NCBI RefSeq assembly: GCF_005239225.2
Contig: NC_133287.1
Coordinates: 9,095,493 to 9,159,492, forward strand
Source: Populus alba
Taxonomy: Eukaryota; Streptophyta; Magnoliopsida; Malpighiales; Salicaceae
Reading direction: 5' to 3'
Length of the DNA stretch: 64,000 nucleotides
In this document: one piece after another, positions 24,600 through 37,380 of the stretch
How positions within the stretch are numbered: the first letter of the stretch is position 1
Layout: every line of letters begins with the position of its first letter
Program-made: the position numbers and the translations under genes
The notes under the pieces: generated by a model
Told to the model about the DNA's origin: nothing
Seen by the model: the letters and a program-made list of their open reading frames with translations, nothing else
Databases searched by the model: none

Positions 24600-26640
24600 T
24601 AGAGGATGGTTACCTATTCCAAGATATCTAATTTTATATACGAATGTTGTGATATTAGGCTACCTAAATAACATTTGATTTACTAATAAGTGTTGGTTAA
24701 AGCATTGCTATATACTTATAAGGATAAAAACTCAAATTTGATTTTCAAGAAAACGTATTTATTGGAAAGGATAACCACAAATTTCAAACTGGACTAGTCT
24801 TACCCTTTAAAAAAAATTGGAGGATACTTGAATAAAAAAAAACAAATAACATTTGATTTGATTGTAATTATTTAAAAAAAAAAAAAACTATCTATTTTTT
24901 ATTATTATTATAGCTATTACCTAGAAAAGAATAGATTAAATCAATAAGTAGCGTTTAATTACTCACGGGGGATAAAAGAACTAAAAATAGTGGGTTATAA
25001 GATTATGTATGCTTATACTTTCATTTTAAATTTAATTTAGAAATATATTTTTATTCATACTGTTTTTATATCTTTTGCCCTAAGATAGAATCAAACATTA
25101 CTTAAGTTATTAGGTTATCTTGCATGTCATTGAAGCAACCCGGGTCAACAATTTTTATTAAAATAATATTGTTATATATATTTTTATTATTATTGATCTA
25201 ACCATATTTAAATCGGATTAATTACATTACTAAAAATCCAATTAAATCAATTGAGTTTTATTATTTTAATATCCTATCTGACTTAACTAAAAACATTAAT
25301 TTTAATCTCGCTTTGAATCTAAAAGTTTTTTTAAGAGTTTGTGTGATAATAGATCACTTTTAAAAATGTTTTTTATTTAAAAATATATTAAAATAATATA
25401 TTTTTTATTTTTTAAAATTTATTTTTAAAATTAACACATCAAAACAATTTAAAAACATAAAAAAAAATAAAACTAACAAAAATTTCTAAAAACACAATTA
25501 AACTAGAATGTGTCAACGGACAACCCAGTCATAAATCAACCCTCCAGGCTAACAACTATCCTTCCGATCGCATCTTTTTTATTATTATTATATTTTGTTT
25601 TCCCTACTTCTCACCACCTTCCTGCCCTTATTTTAATGAATAGTGGACTTATAAAATTTTTAAAACTGGAGCTTTTTACACGTGACAACCTACCGTTAGG
25701 ACATGCATTGATTGACTTAAAAAAGGGAAGCACCTTTGCCACATCCAATAATTTATCCTCACCCCCATGATTTGAATTTCCACATGAGAATACAAAATTA
25801 CCCTCAACATATTTCGTCTTGTTTAATATTTCAAGATTGACTTAAAAACAATAATCTCAAAATGGATACCGGCTAAGTAAAAAAATCAAAAAATTAATTA
25901 AATTAAAAAAATTATACCATAAAAGAACTAATTAAAATTAAAAAAACAAACTAGTTTAATTCAGTTTTATAAGCCTGAAACCAAAAAAACCAAGATATAC
26001 CGAGCCAAAACCAAACTAAACCAATTTGAATTGATTTTGGTTTTAAAAGCTAAACCAAATCAAATAAAAAAATGATCAGTTTGAACCAGTTTCAGTTATG
26101 TTAAAAAAAATTTTAATTTGATTATTTTTTAAAAATAAAAACTGAGCGGCCCCAAAAAATACCCCCTACTCTATTTTTTCAGAGAAAAATCATGCATGTT
26201 CAAGAATTTTGGTTTGAACATTTTGGAATATTTAGCTGATAGACTTTTTCTCCTCTTTACAAATTCAAGTCTTCACATCCCCCACAGGGAAATTTCCTGG
26301 AGTTTAAACCCAACTATTATATTATTATATTAAATGATATTCAAGTCTTTTTTCCAATTTCACACTAATAATCAGTAAAATCCAAAAAAAAAATTAAAAA
26401 TTTTCCTACCAGAAGAATTCATAAATATTTAATAGTTTAGTAGTGGTTATTTTAAAAAATATATTAAAATAATATATTTTTTTATTTAAAAAAAATTATT
26501 TTTGACATATTTGAAACAATTTTAAAAAATTATATTATTTTTTTTGAATAATCAAATTTAAAAAAAAAAAAAAAAACACGGTTTCCCAAACATTATTTTC
26601 TATTTCTTGCCTAATTCCCTCACCAAGAACAACTAAGCTT
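24600..26640. other. AT-rich intergenic DNA with MITE copies
   Basis: Copies of the AT-rich MITE lie at about 25,330-25,500 and 26,430-26,570. A GGTTTGGTT/AACCAAACC-type repeat is at about 25,860-26,140 (ccgagccaaaaccaaactaa). An 86-codon plus-strand frame at 25,510-25,770 matches nothing I know and is not called. Confidence 0.5.
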
Positions 26641-26689
26641 CAAATAATCTTTGAAAAAAATCTATCCAGCGCGCAATAAGCTCTTTCTC

Positions 26690-26876
26690 TTCTCCTTGAC
26701 ATTTCAACAATACAGCGTTCAGGTCCAACAAGAAAGCAAAACTTGACATGACCCTTGTTTTTTTGGAGAGAAATTGAGAGGTTTTTGTTATAAAGAAAAC
26801 GAACCCATCAAAGTTTCTTACTTTGTGTAGTTTTTCTCTGGACTTTTTCTCATTTTCTCACCTTCCAAGCCCGAAA
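26690..26876 (+). promoter_or_regulatory. Presumed 5' leader of the M50B peptidase gene
   Basis: Pyrimidine-rich sequence (ctctttctcttctcc near 26,680-26,697) followed by gttataaagaaaac (about 26,788) precedes the ATG at 26,877. The transcription start cannot be placed exactly. Confidence 0.35.
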
Positions 26877-29800
26877 ATGCCCAATTGGGAACTCAAGAAC
26901 TGCTGCAAGCATGACCAGGTCTCCTTCCTGGTCACTATTGCAATCTTCTCTGTTGTTATCCTCGCGGTACGTGCAGTTTTCTGTTTCTTGTTTTTGGCTT
27001 TGGTTTCTTGGGTTCTTTTATGTTTTGTTGCCTCTGTGTTTTGAAAGATTAGAAGATCAAATCGACTTGGTCAAAGATTTGCTTTGAGGGGTTATGAGGA
27101 GTTCTAATTGGCTCAATTATGTTTAGTTTTTTACACTAATTGATGAAAATTGAGATGCCCTTGTCACTTTTTATGCGGTCCGGTTGTGTTGAACTTGTTC
27201 TTTGACACTGAATTGTTGAATTTTTATTGTTGCAGTTATGGAGGACGTTCATAATGACACCCTTTAAGCTCATCACTGTGTTTTTGCATGAAGCAAGTCA
27301 TGCGATTGCTTGTAAACTGACATGTGGTCAGGTATGAAGCTCGTTCTTTGCCCTGTGTGTTCTTGGCAGGCCAGGGAAGTTAGATGCTTTTGGTTTCAGT
27401 ACTGAATTTTATTAACAGTATGGCCTAATATGTAATTTAAGATGCAATTAGGGAGTTTAAAAAAAACCAAAATTACCTTTTCTGTTAGGTAATATTGCTT
27501 CCCTCAAAATTTGACTCATCGTTTAAGTGGAATTCTGTGCATTACTATTAACATGCTTCATGCTTGTTTGATCCCATATTAACTAGCTTGCTGTTTGCTG
27601 CTTGCTGCTTTTAATGTGAATTCACGTGCATATTGAGGTATACTTCATGCTTTCTTGCTTATTGGAAGATGACGTTTTTAGGCGCTCAAAGGGGTGTAGT
27701 TTATCATTTTTCCTTATTAACTAATAAAAGTGATCTTCACAATTAATTCTCTAATGTACTTCATGATTCCCCGTCATATTAAGGAATAATTTAATGAGAA
27801 CTTGGGTTCTTTGTGTACAACCTTAAGCTATGTAACAGAATGCATATAGTTTACTTTGTAGTTGAGTCAGATGTATGATGTTTGTATTCATAGATTTCGA
27901 CAATGTTATCATTCAACATGCCATTATGCATGAGGAAACAACAACTTGACATGCTCTTGTTAGATAGATTCTGTGGTATTTTGACTTCTGTTTTTATTAA
28001 GTGAAGTAATTGGTTTTCTCGAAAAGCAGTTCATGAAGTTGCCTTTAGTGCCATTGCTTTGATTGAAATGATGATCTAAGTGAGTTCTTTGGTCAATGAA
28101 AAGATGACTTCAATGTTATTCATCTTGCCCATCATACCTTTATTTGACTTTCTGAATGGTTCTTCAGAGTTATAGCGAGTTGCAAATGAAATTTTCAATA
28201 AGGACATCCTGCCTTGTTCTATAAGTATGGCACTGACTTCTGATTGTTTGGTTGTTATGTTCACCCTTCACCGTGATTTCTTCCTTGAATGATTATTTTT
28301 TCTTTCCTGTGATATGGATAGACTTTGTATTTTTTTTTTATAGCATAATTAATTACAGATAGTTACCATGTTTGTTATTTCACACTATCCTCTTGATCTC
28401 TGTTGAGGAATGCTCATCTTTAGTTTATTAGTATCCACTGTACTATGCAGGTGGAAGGGATTCAAGTTCATGCCAATGAAGGTGGAGTAACACAGACACG
28501 CGGTGGTGTATACTGGTTGATATTGCCTGCAGGATGTACATTCCTTTTGCCCTTGAAAGTTTTTCTTTTAATCACAGTGGGCCTAGTTTTTATTGCTTGT
28601 TTCTAGAACTACTCCAATTCCAAGTCTTATTTGCCTCCAATTCCAAGTCTTATTTGCCTCCGTAACCAATACATGTTTATGGATTAGTACAATGCAAGTC
28701 AAACTTGTTGTGGAGCCCATTTTTTTAATTTTGCCAAGTCCAAAGTGAAACATCAATTTGAAAGTGCTATCTTTCTCAGTGTTTATGCTTTAGAAGCTTA
28801 TACAGGAGCCATGAAGAGTTTGCTTTGGACTTCTTTTTTTTCATAAACTCTCAATGTTTGTTCTGTTAGTTTTTATGTACTCGATTTTAGACATGTTCTC
28901 TATAGTGCTGCTTCCTTATGGCACTCACATTTTGTGCCATTGCCTTGTGCTTCCAGATCTTGGTTCGTCATTTTGGGGGATGGCTTTGGTACTTGCATCC
29001 ACAAATCTCATTACTGCAAGAATAGCAGCTGGTTGCTTGGCTGTTGCCCTGTTAATTGTTCTCTTTATTGCTCAGAATGTAAGATAGTGACATAAGAAGA
29101 TTATATTTTCTGCAATATATTATAATCCCTAAATATGATGATCTGTATCAGATTATTGACATTCATTTGAAAGGTTTTCTCAAGCTTTAAATTTGTATGT
29201 TTTCACTTGATTTTTTTTCTTGCAGTGGACTCTTCGAGGACTTTGTATTGGTGAGTGTTTTCATGAATGTCCATCAACAATTCATTCATACATTGTTGTT
29301 GTTGATATACACTGTCTTCAATACTCACATCTTGTATTTAACAAACCCAATTCACAGGATTCATTATTTTCCTCGCTGTTGTTTGGGTACTGGAAGAAAA
29401 AACAACTGTACGAATCCTCCGATATGTCATTCTCTTTATTGGTAAATGCTTGTCCCATTATATCTTCCCTTTTTTATTTGAACTTCCTTCTCTACCTTGG
29501 TGTCACTGTTAAGGTGAATGAAATAGAGATTTAGCTTATATTCTGTCTCGCAATTGCAGGTGTGATGAACAGTTTGTTTTCGGTTTATGGTGAATATTCT
29601 CTTGTTCTTCTATTGTCCTTTTAATTAACCATGTGCCATTAATATAATTATTGATTCTATCTGACCAATATAAATGGTCTGCAGATATTTATGACGATCT
29701 AATATCTCGAAGAGTCCACTCCAGTGATGCTGAGAAGTTTGCAGAAATATGCCCTTGCCCTTGTACCGGTGTTGGTTGGGGAGTCATTTGGTGAGCTTTT

Positions 29801-29975
29801 AACCTTTGACAGGAATATAAAAGGTCGATAGAGTCAATGTCTGTGATAAGGGAGTTTGTGCACTTTTAACAATTCTGCATTTCCTTTTTCTGTGTGTGAC
29901 TTCAATTGCAGGGGAATAATCTCATTTTCATTTCTGAGTGCATCCATATATCTTGGACTGGTCATCTTATCCTGA
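26877..29975 (+). CDS. Peptidase M50B-like membrane protein (233 aa, 9 exons)
   Basis: Exons 26,877-26,966, 27,236-27,331, 28,451-28,535, 28,957-29,078, 29,226-29,250, 29,358-29,441, 29,560-29,589, 29,685-29,790 and 29,912-29,975 join in phase to 702 nt including TGA. All introns are GT-AG. The protein has a hydrophobic segment at residues 16-30 and then LHEASHA, giving the zincin HExxH motif (His48, Glu49, His52). Several hydrophobic segments follow (about 95-131, 140-150 and 215-233), and YDDLISRRV lies near residue 180 with a CPCPC cluster at 200-204. This matches the plant and fungal Peptidase_M50B-like family (site-2-protease-like, multipass membrane metallopeptidases). The acidic YDD region may supply the third zinc ligand (inference). 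The substrate is unknown. Exons 5 and 7 are only 25 and 30 nt. The nearby isomerase gene is, as far as I recall, also a neighbour of this family in Arabidopsis. Confidence 0.88.
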
Positions 29976-32490
29976 GGTAAAGCCTACTTTTGCAAGGATT
30001 TGATTTTTCGAACTATTTTTTTTTATTTCATTCTTTATGGACTATTGGAGTTGTGTGATTTGGAATTTTGGCACTGCAAGTCATCTATAATAAGGTCATG
30101 AGAAACAGAAATGAAGCTATTACAAATGCTGAAAAATTCCATTGAGTGTGACATGCATAATTTATATGAAGTTCATAGAAATAAGAACCCCATTTAAGAA
30201 TGCTTTGCCTAAATGAAGAACGGGAAGAAATCTAAATGCCTCAGAGAAAGTCTCAATAAGTTCTCCATGGAAATCATGAATTATAGGCTTTTTTCGCAGT
30301 TTTTGGATGCAACAAGTTTAATTTACTTCATGGCCGGAGTCGCTGTTAGATCTTTGAAGTGTTTAGCGATATTGAATTATATTTTGTACTCTCATTTGAA
30401 CCGAGTATTGTGAGTTTTGCTTCCTTCATTGAGCTATCTTTGTACTATCTGAGTGTCTGTAGAAGTAGAATGTCAGCTGAATATAGGAGAGTTGTTAGTA
30501 ATTTAAGGATTATTCGTGGGGAAATTTCCACTTTGAGCTTAATTATCTAATGTTCTTTGCGTAAAGTTCAATCATAGACCCTAGCGTGTAACATCTGTAG
30601 AATCACCATGATTGATATCTTCAAGTTCTTCTAATTCCCCTTTACATTTCCAGGTCCAGACTCCAGACTCATGATCCAAGACATTATATATTGGAATGGC
30701 TCCTGTGCATGATATTTCTTCAATTTTGAAACATTATATATTGGTGATCCAGCCAATCTTGTTTATCCCTTCATTCTTTTGCCCTTATATCTAGGGTAAT
30801 TAGTAGGCTATGATGATTGGTTTGAATTATTGTTTTGTAGAAAACTGATATCACTGTACTCACTTTCAATTGAATTGGAAATTTAGATGCAATCAACTGT
30901 TCTATTCTTTCATGGAAGCACTCTGGTTCTGTTCTTTCATGGTTGATGACATTCAGGGGATGCCATTGTTTTATTCTAACTATGGTTGTGAGAAATTTCT
31001 TCATGCAATCATATCCAGAAGAAGCTGATTTGATGATTGGTTAAAATAATTATCAGGAGAACATAGAATTCAGCATTCAACAAAGAGTTTTTCTTCTTCA
31101 GTAATCATGGTGTGGATTTGAAAATATGGCATCTGATATATATCTTACATTGATGTCACTGACATCAACTTCCATATTCATTCATTTTAATTTATTTTTT
31201 TGTTGATGTAACACGTGTAAATGTATATCATTTATAAAATTAATATTAGTGGTTAAATTATTAGGGGGTGAGATTTTCCGTTCAATTCAGTTTGGTTCTG
31301 ATAAGCTTGTAATTAATGTTAATATTATTTAATCGAAAAGCACATCAAAATCACAAGAACATTGCATTTTAATTTCTTAATACCATTGACATCAAAACCT
31401 GAAAATCAAGATATAAAATTATAACATAATAAAATAAATTAGAATATGTAAAAATAAAAAGTAGTATTTTACCATCAAAGTAACTTTTGAACTAATTATC
31501 ATTCGTTGCTAGATGTAACTTTCCACCAAATTCTACAAAATAAAAAAATTAAACATGTTAGATGATTGCAAACGATTTAATTAATAAATCACAATAAAAG
31601 GTGCAAGTTTATAAATAAATAAATAAAAACAATTATCTAACTCAAGGTTTTCTCGTAGGTTTCAAGATTATTTATCAAGATTTTAATATCAATAGGAATT
31701 GATTCATGATACAACCAATTTTAACATTATTGTTCTCATTATTCAACTGCCTAGTTTAACATCATTGTTTTAATTGATTTTTTTTATTTCATCATTCGGC
31801 ATTATATTTGTTGAAAATTGAATTTCATAATTTTATTTTATTTTATTTTATTTCTATGGGGTCATCCCGGTTTCATTACATAGATTCCAAATTTGACAAA
31901 TTAACTCAAGTTGACTTGGGTAATTTTCTTTTTTGTCTTTTTTTTTAATTTATATACTTTTTCAAGTTTATCTTTCAACTTTGGATTAATTAAGAATTGA
32001 CTTTCATAATTTATTTTGATTTTTTTCTATAGCATTAAGGTCTATGACCCAGGTCATAGATCTATGTTAACTCAAGTCAATTCAATATGATATAGTTTTA
32101 AAATTTAAAAACAAAATGTTATCGTATCAATATTTAAAAATAATATCATCTAATATACATTATATTTTGCGTTTATGATTAGTTTTTTTTCTTAAAAAAT
32201 ATATTAGCAACTTTTAAATATTTTTTTATGTTAAAAACATTGATCTGACTTGCAACGCGGGCTAATGATCTAGTTTGGATTATGTCTTTCTTTGATGTAC
32301 GTTTAATCTTATGTTTTTATTATAATATCAATGAAATCTCTTATCGGTCTTGATAAAAAAGAAAAGAAAGAAAAATATAACATATATTGAAAATTAATAA
32401 AACTAAACCATTACTAATAAAAGAAAAACAGATTATTTTTTATTAGATTAATTAATTGCATTGAAATATATAAAGTGATTTTTTTTATCT
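29976..32490. other. 3' flank and AT-rich intergenic DNA
   Basis: About 29,976-31,100 is moderately complex, probably the 3' UTR and downstream flank of the peptidase gene. From 31,200 on it is AT-rich with the 'cgggttgactt / gggtcatag' repeat class near 31,860-32,280. No further coding sequence was seen; short frames at 30,213-30,550 look accidental. Confidence 0.5.
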
Positions 32491-32495
32491 CATTA

Positions 32496-32496
<1 letters not shown>

Positions 32497-32534
<38 letters not shown>

Positions 32535-33745
32535 TAAAAGGCCATATTGATTTATTATGCACCAAGACATTTTAATGTGGATTGGAACAATAAAATTATC
32601 ATTTTACCCTTGCAAAAACAAAAAAAAAAAAAACTCATATAACTTGGTCGTAAGGGTAAAGAAGTCTTCTCCCAAGGATTCATTCATTGTTTTTATATTT
32701 TAAATAAATAGTGTAATGATTTGCATACTTTTAAAAGTAAAAATGGTTAAAACTAGGTAGAATAGCTCTTTGGTCTTTTTTGTACTTTGAATGAACAGTA
32801 AAATAATCACATTGTCCTTAAAATAATAATAAAAAAAACATAAGACTTATGGTTAGGGGCACTTAAGTCTTTTCCATATGTTTTTTGTAATTATCTATTT
32901 GAATGAGGGGCAATTAGGTCTTTGAATGGACCTAAAAAAAAAATGGCACGTGCGTAGCCAACACTAGCAAGTGGGAGGCACTTGTGCTTTTTGAACAATG
33001 AACGACTTCTACAGGTTTTCAAACACTATCATCTACGATAGCTTTTTAAGCATTGTGTTATCCTTCTCGCGATAGTAGTGCTTGTGTTCACAATGAAGGT
33101 GCAATTGGGTTTCAATAAGCTTTTTTTGTTTCCTCTCTTTTCTCTCACTTGGCCTAGAAATATGCACTAGCCCTTCCAAAAATCTATTATGTCCTCTAGT
33201 TTGTATTCCTATCAGTTTTAACCATCATTATTTTGATTACTATTTGTTTTACTTTTAATGCTTTTTGATGGGTTTTTTCAATTTTGTCCCTGGAAATTTA
33301 ATTTCATTTAAATTTTTTTTTATTAAATTTGATCTTCGTTTTTTTTATTGTTATTTTTTGTGTTTTATCAGTTTCTTGATTTTTTTTTTTTTCAATTTCA
33401 TCCCTCATCATTGTTTTCTTTCATTGAGTTTTTATACCAGATTTGGTCCTCATTATTTTGATTGCTATTTGTTTTGTTTTGTTTTTAACTTTGGATAATT
33501 AAGGATTTTTCTTAGTAATTTTTAGTGTTTGCCTTCTATGAAGTGATCCTGGTCTCATGATTCGGGTCACTGGTTTTAGAGATTAGTTCGATTTAACTTC
33601 AGTCTTTTTTATGCCTTTTTTTTTAATTGATTATTTTTCAATTTTAGGTTATTGAGACTTGAGCTTTGTGATTTTTTTGTTACCTTTTCTATGGTTTTTC
33701 CCAATTTTATATCCCAAATCGCAAGTTTGTTAGGTTAACTTAGTT
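32497..33745. repeat. Poly-A run and decayed repeats with recurring short motifs
   Basis: A run of about 32 A (32,497-32,528) is followed by recurring blocks of the type 'aacaataaaattatcattttaccctt' (near 32,585 and 32,800) and 'aagtctttt / aggtcttt'. After these come pyrimidine-rich blocks with 'caattttrtccct' and 'tttggtcctc' near 33,280-33,450. These look like decayed non-coding transposon sequence. The 77-codon phenylalanine-rich frame at 33,265-33,498 is low-complexity. Confidence 0.45.
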
Positions 33746-34442
33746 TGCAACCATGAAATAAGAATGAATAAATGCCTAAAGTTAAACCACATCAATACCA
33801 TGGAATCCCATCTATAAATCCTAAAAGGATTCATATTTATTTAAAAGTAAAGGCAAACCATTAGTCATGAAATAATAGTGAATAAATTCCAACAAATAGT
33901 GATTGCTCTCATCCAAGTAACTTAAGAAATATCAAAGGAAAAGAGATCATAAAAATTACCTATAACTAGAGAAATCTAAAAAGAGCTTAAAGGCTTATAC
34001 CATGGCTTTGATGATTGCTTAAAAGGCTTGTTACTACTGATGTAAATGTATATCTTAGAATTTCATCCATCTAGTTTAAGTTATGAAGAACCTATCAAAA
34101 TGAAACCATAGAAGAAAAGGAGCAAACATATGATGTAAAAGATTACTCCACATTAAAATTGAGCATTTTGACATGTTGTGCTGTTAATTAGAATTTTTTA
34201 TAAAAGAACAAGCTTTTTATAAGATCAATATCATATAAGTTATACAAAGCTATTATACTATGAAGAATATTAGAATAACTTTTTTTTATTTAATTATGCA
34301 TAAATATTACTTTGTATTGATTGGGTTTCTAAAAAACTGTAACCATGAAGCCTTATGCCACTACCAAAGGATAGCCAACATCATCTCTATATACTAGGAT
34401 TTGTTCTACTACATTAGCACATGCCTCAAAAAATTAGGACAA
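33745..34442 (-). pseudogene. Partial decayed duplicate of ELP5 (intron 5, exon 5, part of intron 4)
   Basis: This segment is collinear with 39,500-40,190 inside ELP5. Shared blocks include taaaccacatcaat, tttatttaaaagtaaaggcaaacc, 'aggatagccaacatcatctctat' and 'acatgcctc'. It contains a copy of ELP5 exon 5 at 34,001-34,070 (minus). That copy has the same 70 nt length, an AG before it, a GT after it and an open frame. By my count about 15 of 70 bases differ, many changing the amino acid. The flanking exons 4 and 6 are absent, so it cannot make ELP5. The left edge falls just inside the intron next to exon 6, and the right edge abuts a gypsy relic. Confidence 0.85.
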
Positions 34443-37140
34443 CTCTTTGGATATATAATGCAATCGAAAGCTAATAGGATAACAGCAGTATAGAAAACAC
34501 AAAAAAAATAACGAGAAAAAGAGTTAAGATGTGAAACTTAAATTAACAATTTTATTCTCTGAAATTTAAGCATTTAATGGTTGCCTCTTCAAGATGTTTA
34601 CAAGACCTTTAAATAGGTCAAGAAACCTACCTTTTTTAGGAAATAACTTAAAGTCTGAAAAATCTAAGGAAACTAAAACAAAATCCAAAATAAAAATAAT
34701 AAATCCAAAAAATTCTAGAAAAATAACAAAATTGGCCCAAATAGCAACTTTTTGAGCCTAATTCTAAGAGTTCCAACAATTTGATAAGGGATAAAGTGGT
34801 GTCCCATTAAGTGGTGTCCCATTGGAAAATTATTTATAGAATCACTTAAAAAGATTTGAACTCGATTCAACAGTCAAATCTTCTGTTATCTCGGTTTTAA
34901 GGTGTTGATCTAGCTTGGTGGGATCAAGCCTCCTTTGGGTTTAGACATGTCTCAACGTTCCATAAAAGCATCTGTTAGGCCATCCATATAGTCTACTTGT
35001 ATCATATCCCCATCTAATAGGGTTAGATCCTCACATGAATGCTCGGAATCTTTAGTTTGTACAACCCTGGCTACATCATTCTCCTCAAGTTGAAGAGAAC
35101 TTGTCCTTAAGTTTTTTTTCTTCCTCTAGATATGGTGTCAAGCACTACACGTTAAAGACATCATAAGTCTTTAGATGGCTAGGAAGGTGAAGTCTATAAG
35201 CAATGTTATTTATCTTCTACAACACCTTGCAAGAGCCTATCTTTCTTTCCTTCAACTTGTTATACTCACCCACTATAAATTTGTCATGAGTAAGCATTTC
35301 TCATACTAGATCACCAACTTAAAACACCACTCTTATATAATAAGTATCAACTAGGACTTTATACTTGGCATTGTTGTTAATGATTTTCTTCTTGACTTGC
35401 TTATAAATACCATGCAAGTAATATGTCATATCATCAACTTGGACACTCAATCATCCAATACGAGGAACAAACATCAACTCTGGCACTTTAGAAGGATTTT
35501 GTCTATACACAATCTTAAATGGATTCCGTTGGGTAATTCGATCCTGTTATTTGTTATAAGTAAAGTTTGCTTGCAACAAGGCCAAATCCCACTATTTTGG
35601 TTTGTCTCCCATTAAACTTCACAGCAAGTTGCCAAGGCTTCAATTAACCACCCATGTATGTCCATTTATTTGAGAATGATATACACTAGTAAAGGTTAGT
35701 TAAGTTCATATCTTACCTCACAGGCTCTTCTAGAAATTACTGATAAACTTTATGTCTCTATCGAGAGTCATATATTTAAGAATGTCATGTAAATAAACCA
35801 TCTCATTGAAGTTGAGGTGGTCATCCAGGATGTGTCCATGGTTTTTTGATATGCTATAAAATGAGATATCTTTGAAAATCTATATACTACGATAAAAATA
35901 GAATTTATAGCTCATTAGGTATTGGGTAAACCTAACATAAAATTCATACTATCATCCAACCACATAGTATCAAGAACTATAAATGACGTATAAAGCCCGA
36001 CATTCATTAAGGATCTTTTGAACTTTTGACAAACAACATATCTCCTCATAAAAACTAGATATATGATCTAGCAGTTTCGGACTATAATAATATATGGACA
36101 TTAGGGTTAATATTTTATCCTGCCTAAAATGTCCCTTAAAATGCAATTCATGAATGATATGTTCTCATAATAAGTAAAACGGAATACAAAGTTACAAACC
36201 ATGAAATTAAGGATAATCATTCATAATCATAAAATTATTTTACTTACCTTCATTCGTTAACTTAGCATAAATCTTTCTAAATGATGAATCTTGCGAGAAA
36301 CCCTCTTGAAAAAATCAAACTCTGTCACTTGGGTACATATACTGAGTAGAGCACCCTGTCTACTGAGGGTATTAGCTACTTTGTTTAAGCTACCCAGCCA
36401 ATGCCTTAAAAAAAAGATGAACTCTTATAGAAACGACACTCATCTTGCATGCCAACAACTTAACTTATGTTACCCATTTATATATATTTTAGATCTTTAT
36501 GATCTATGATTAGGATAAACTCCTTATGTACCTGGTAATATCTTCAATGCTTAAAACTCTGAACAATAGCATAAAACTTCATATTATATATGGAGTAGTT
36601 CCTTTTTGAGCTAGATAACTTCTCACTAAATAAAGCATTCGGCCTCTCATTCTAGCTAAGTCTCTTAATTCCTAACCTATATGCATCACATTTTATCACA
36701 AACAGTTTCTTAAAATCTAGAAGTGGTAAAATAGGAACTTCACCCATCCTTTACTTTACAAGCTGAAAGTTAGATTCAGCCTTATCTGCCACTATAAAAT
36801 ATGCCCCTTTATACACTTCATAATAAGTGCAATAAAAGAATTAAAGTTTTAGATGAACTTTTTATAGAAAGATACAAGTTCGTGAAAGCTCTAGATATCT
36901 TGAACATATTTTAAAGTCGGCCACTCCATAATTACAAATATCTTAGATGAATCAATTTTAACCCTATCAACAAACATAGTAAAATTTAGAAAAGTAACAA
37001 TACTGGTGAAGAAATCACACTTCTTGCAATTCACATACAGTTGCTCCTTCCTTAAAATGTAAAAAATAACACGTGGATGCTTTAAATGAAACTTTAGAGT
37101 AAGGTTATAAATTAGGATACCATTGAGATAAAACATTAAT
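34443..37140 (-). pseudogene. Gypsy pol relic: RT, RNase H, integrase, C-terminal module
   Basis: On the minus strand the order is as follows. RT C-terminal half at 36,891-37,136 (ILIYNLTLKFHLKH, LRKEQLYVNCKKCDFF), with the catalytic aspartates replaced. RNase H region near 36,480-36,800. Integrase from about 36,300 to 35,560 (a DRDIKFISNF-like segment). Integrase C-terminal module near 35,140-35,260 (HLPSHLKTYDVFNV, LTPYLEEE). In-frame stops are frequent and gag, protease and the RT N-terminus are missing. The left part (about 34,443-34,950) probably represents untranslated or LTR remnant sequence. Confidence 0.8.
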
Positions 37141-37380
37141 ATGTATGTCGCATGTCACCGTGCGGCGTTAGCTAGCGATTTTTTGTTTGTGTTTGCTTTG
37201 ATTGGTTCGTTGAGGTCGCCACCTAGTATTTAATTGAGGACTATTAGGAAACTCAGGTGTAATAGTCTTATTAGAGATTCACGGGTAAGAGACTGGTTTT
37301 GGTTAGAAAAGGTATTAGCACCCCTAACATATCCTATCTAAGATAAGTTACTTTGTGACTTTGATGTGTTAAAGAAGTAA
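37141..37380. repeat. Probable LTR fragment with the 'GTCGCCACCTA ... GGTATTAGCACCC' signature
   Basis: The pair gaggtcgccacctagtattt and aaaggtattagcacccctaa, about 110 bp apart, is a signature I have seen in LTRs of large plant gypsy elements (Tat/Ogre type). It directly follows the gypsy RT relic but need not belong to the same element. Confidence 0.4.

Noticed and set aside
33265..33498. Phe-rich 77-codon frame
   Set aside because: Low-complexity T-rich sequence of a decayed repeat.
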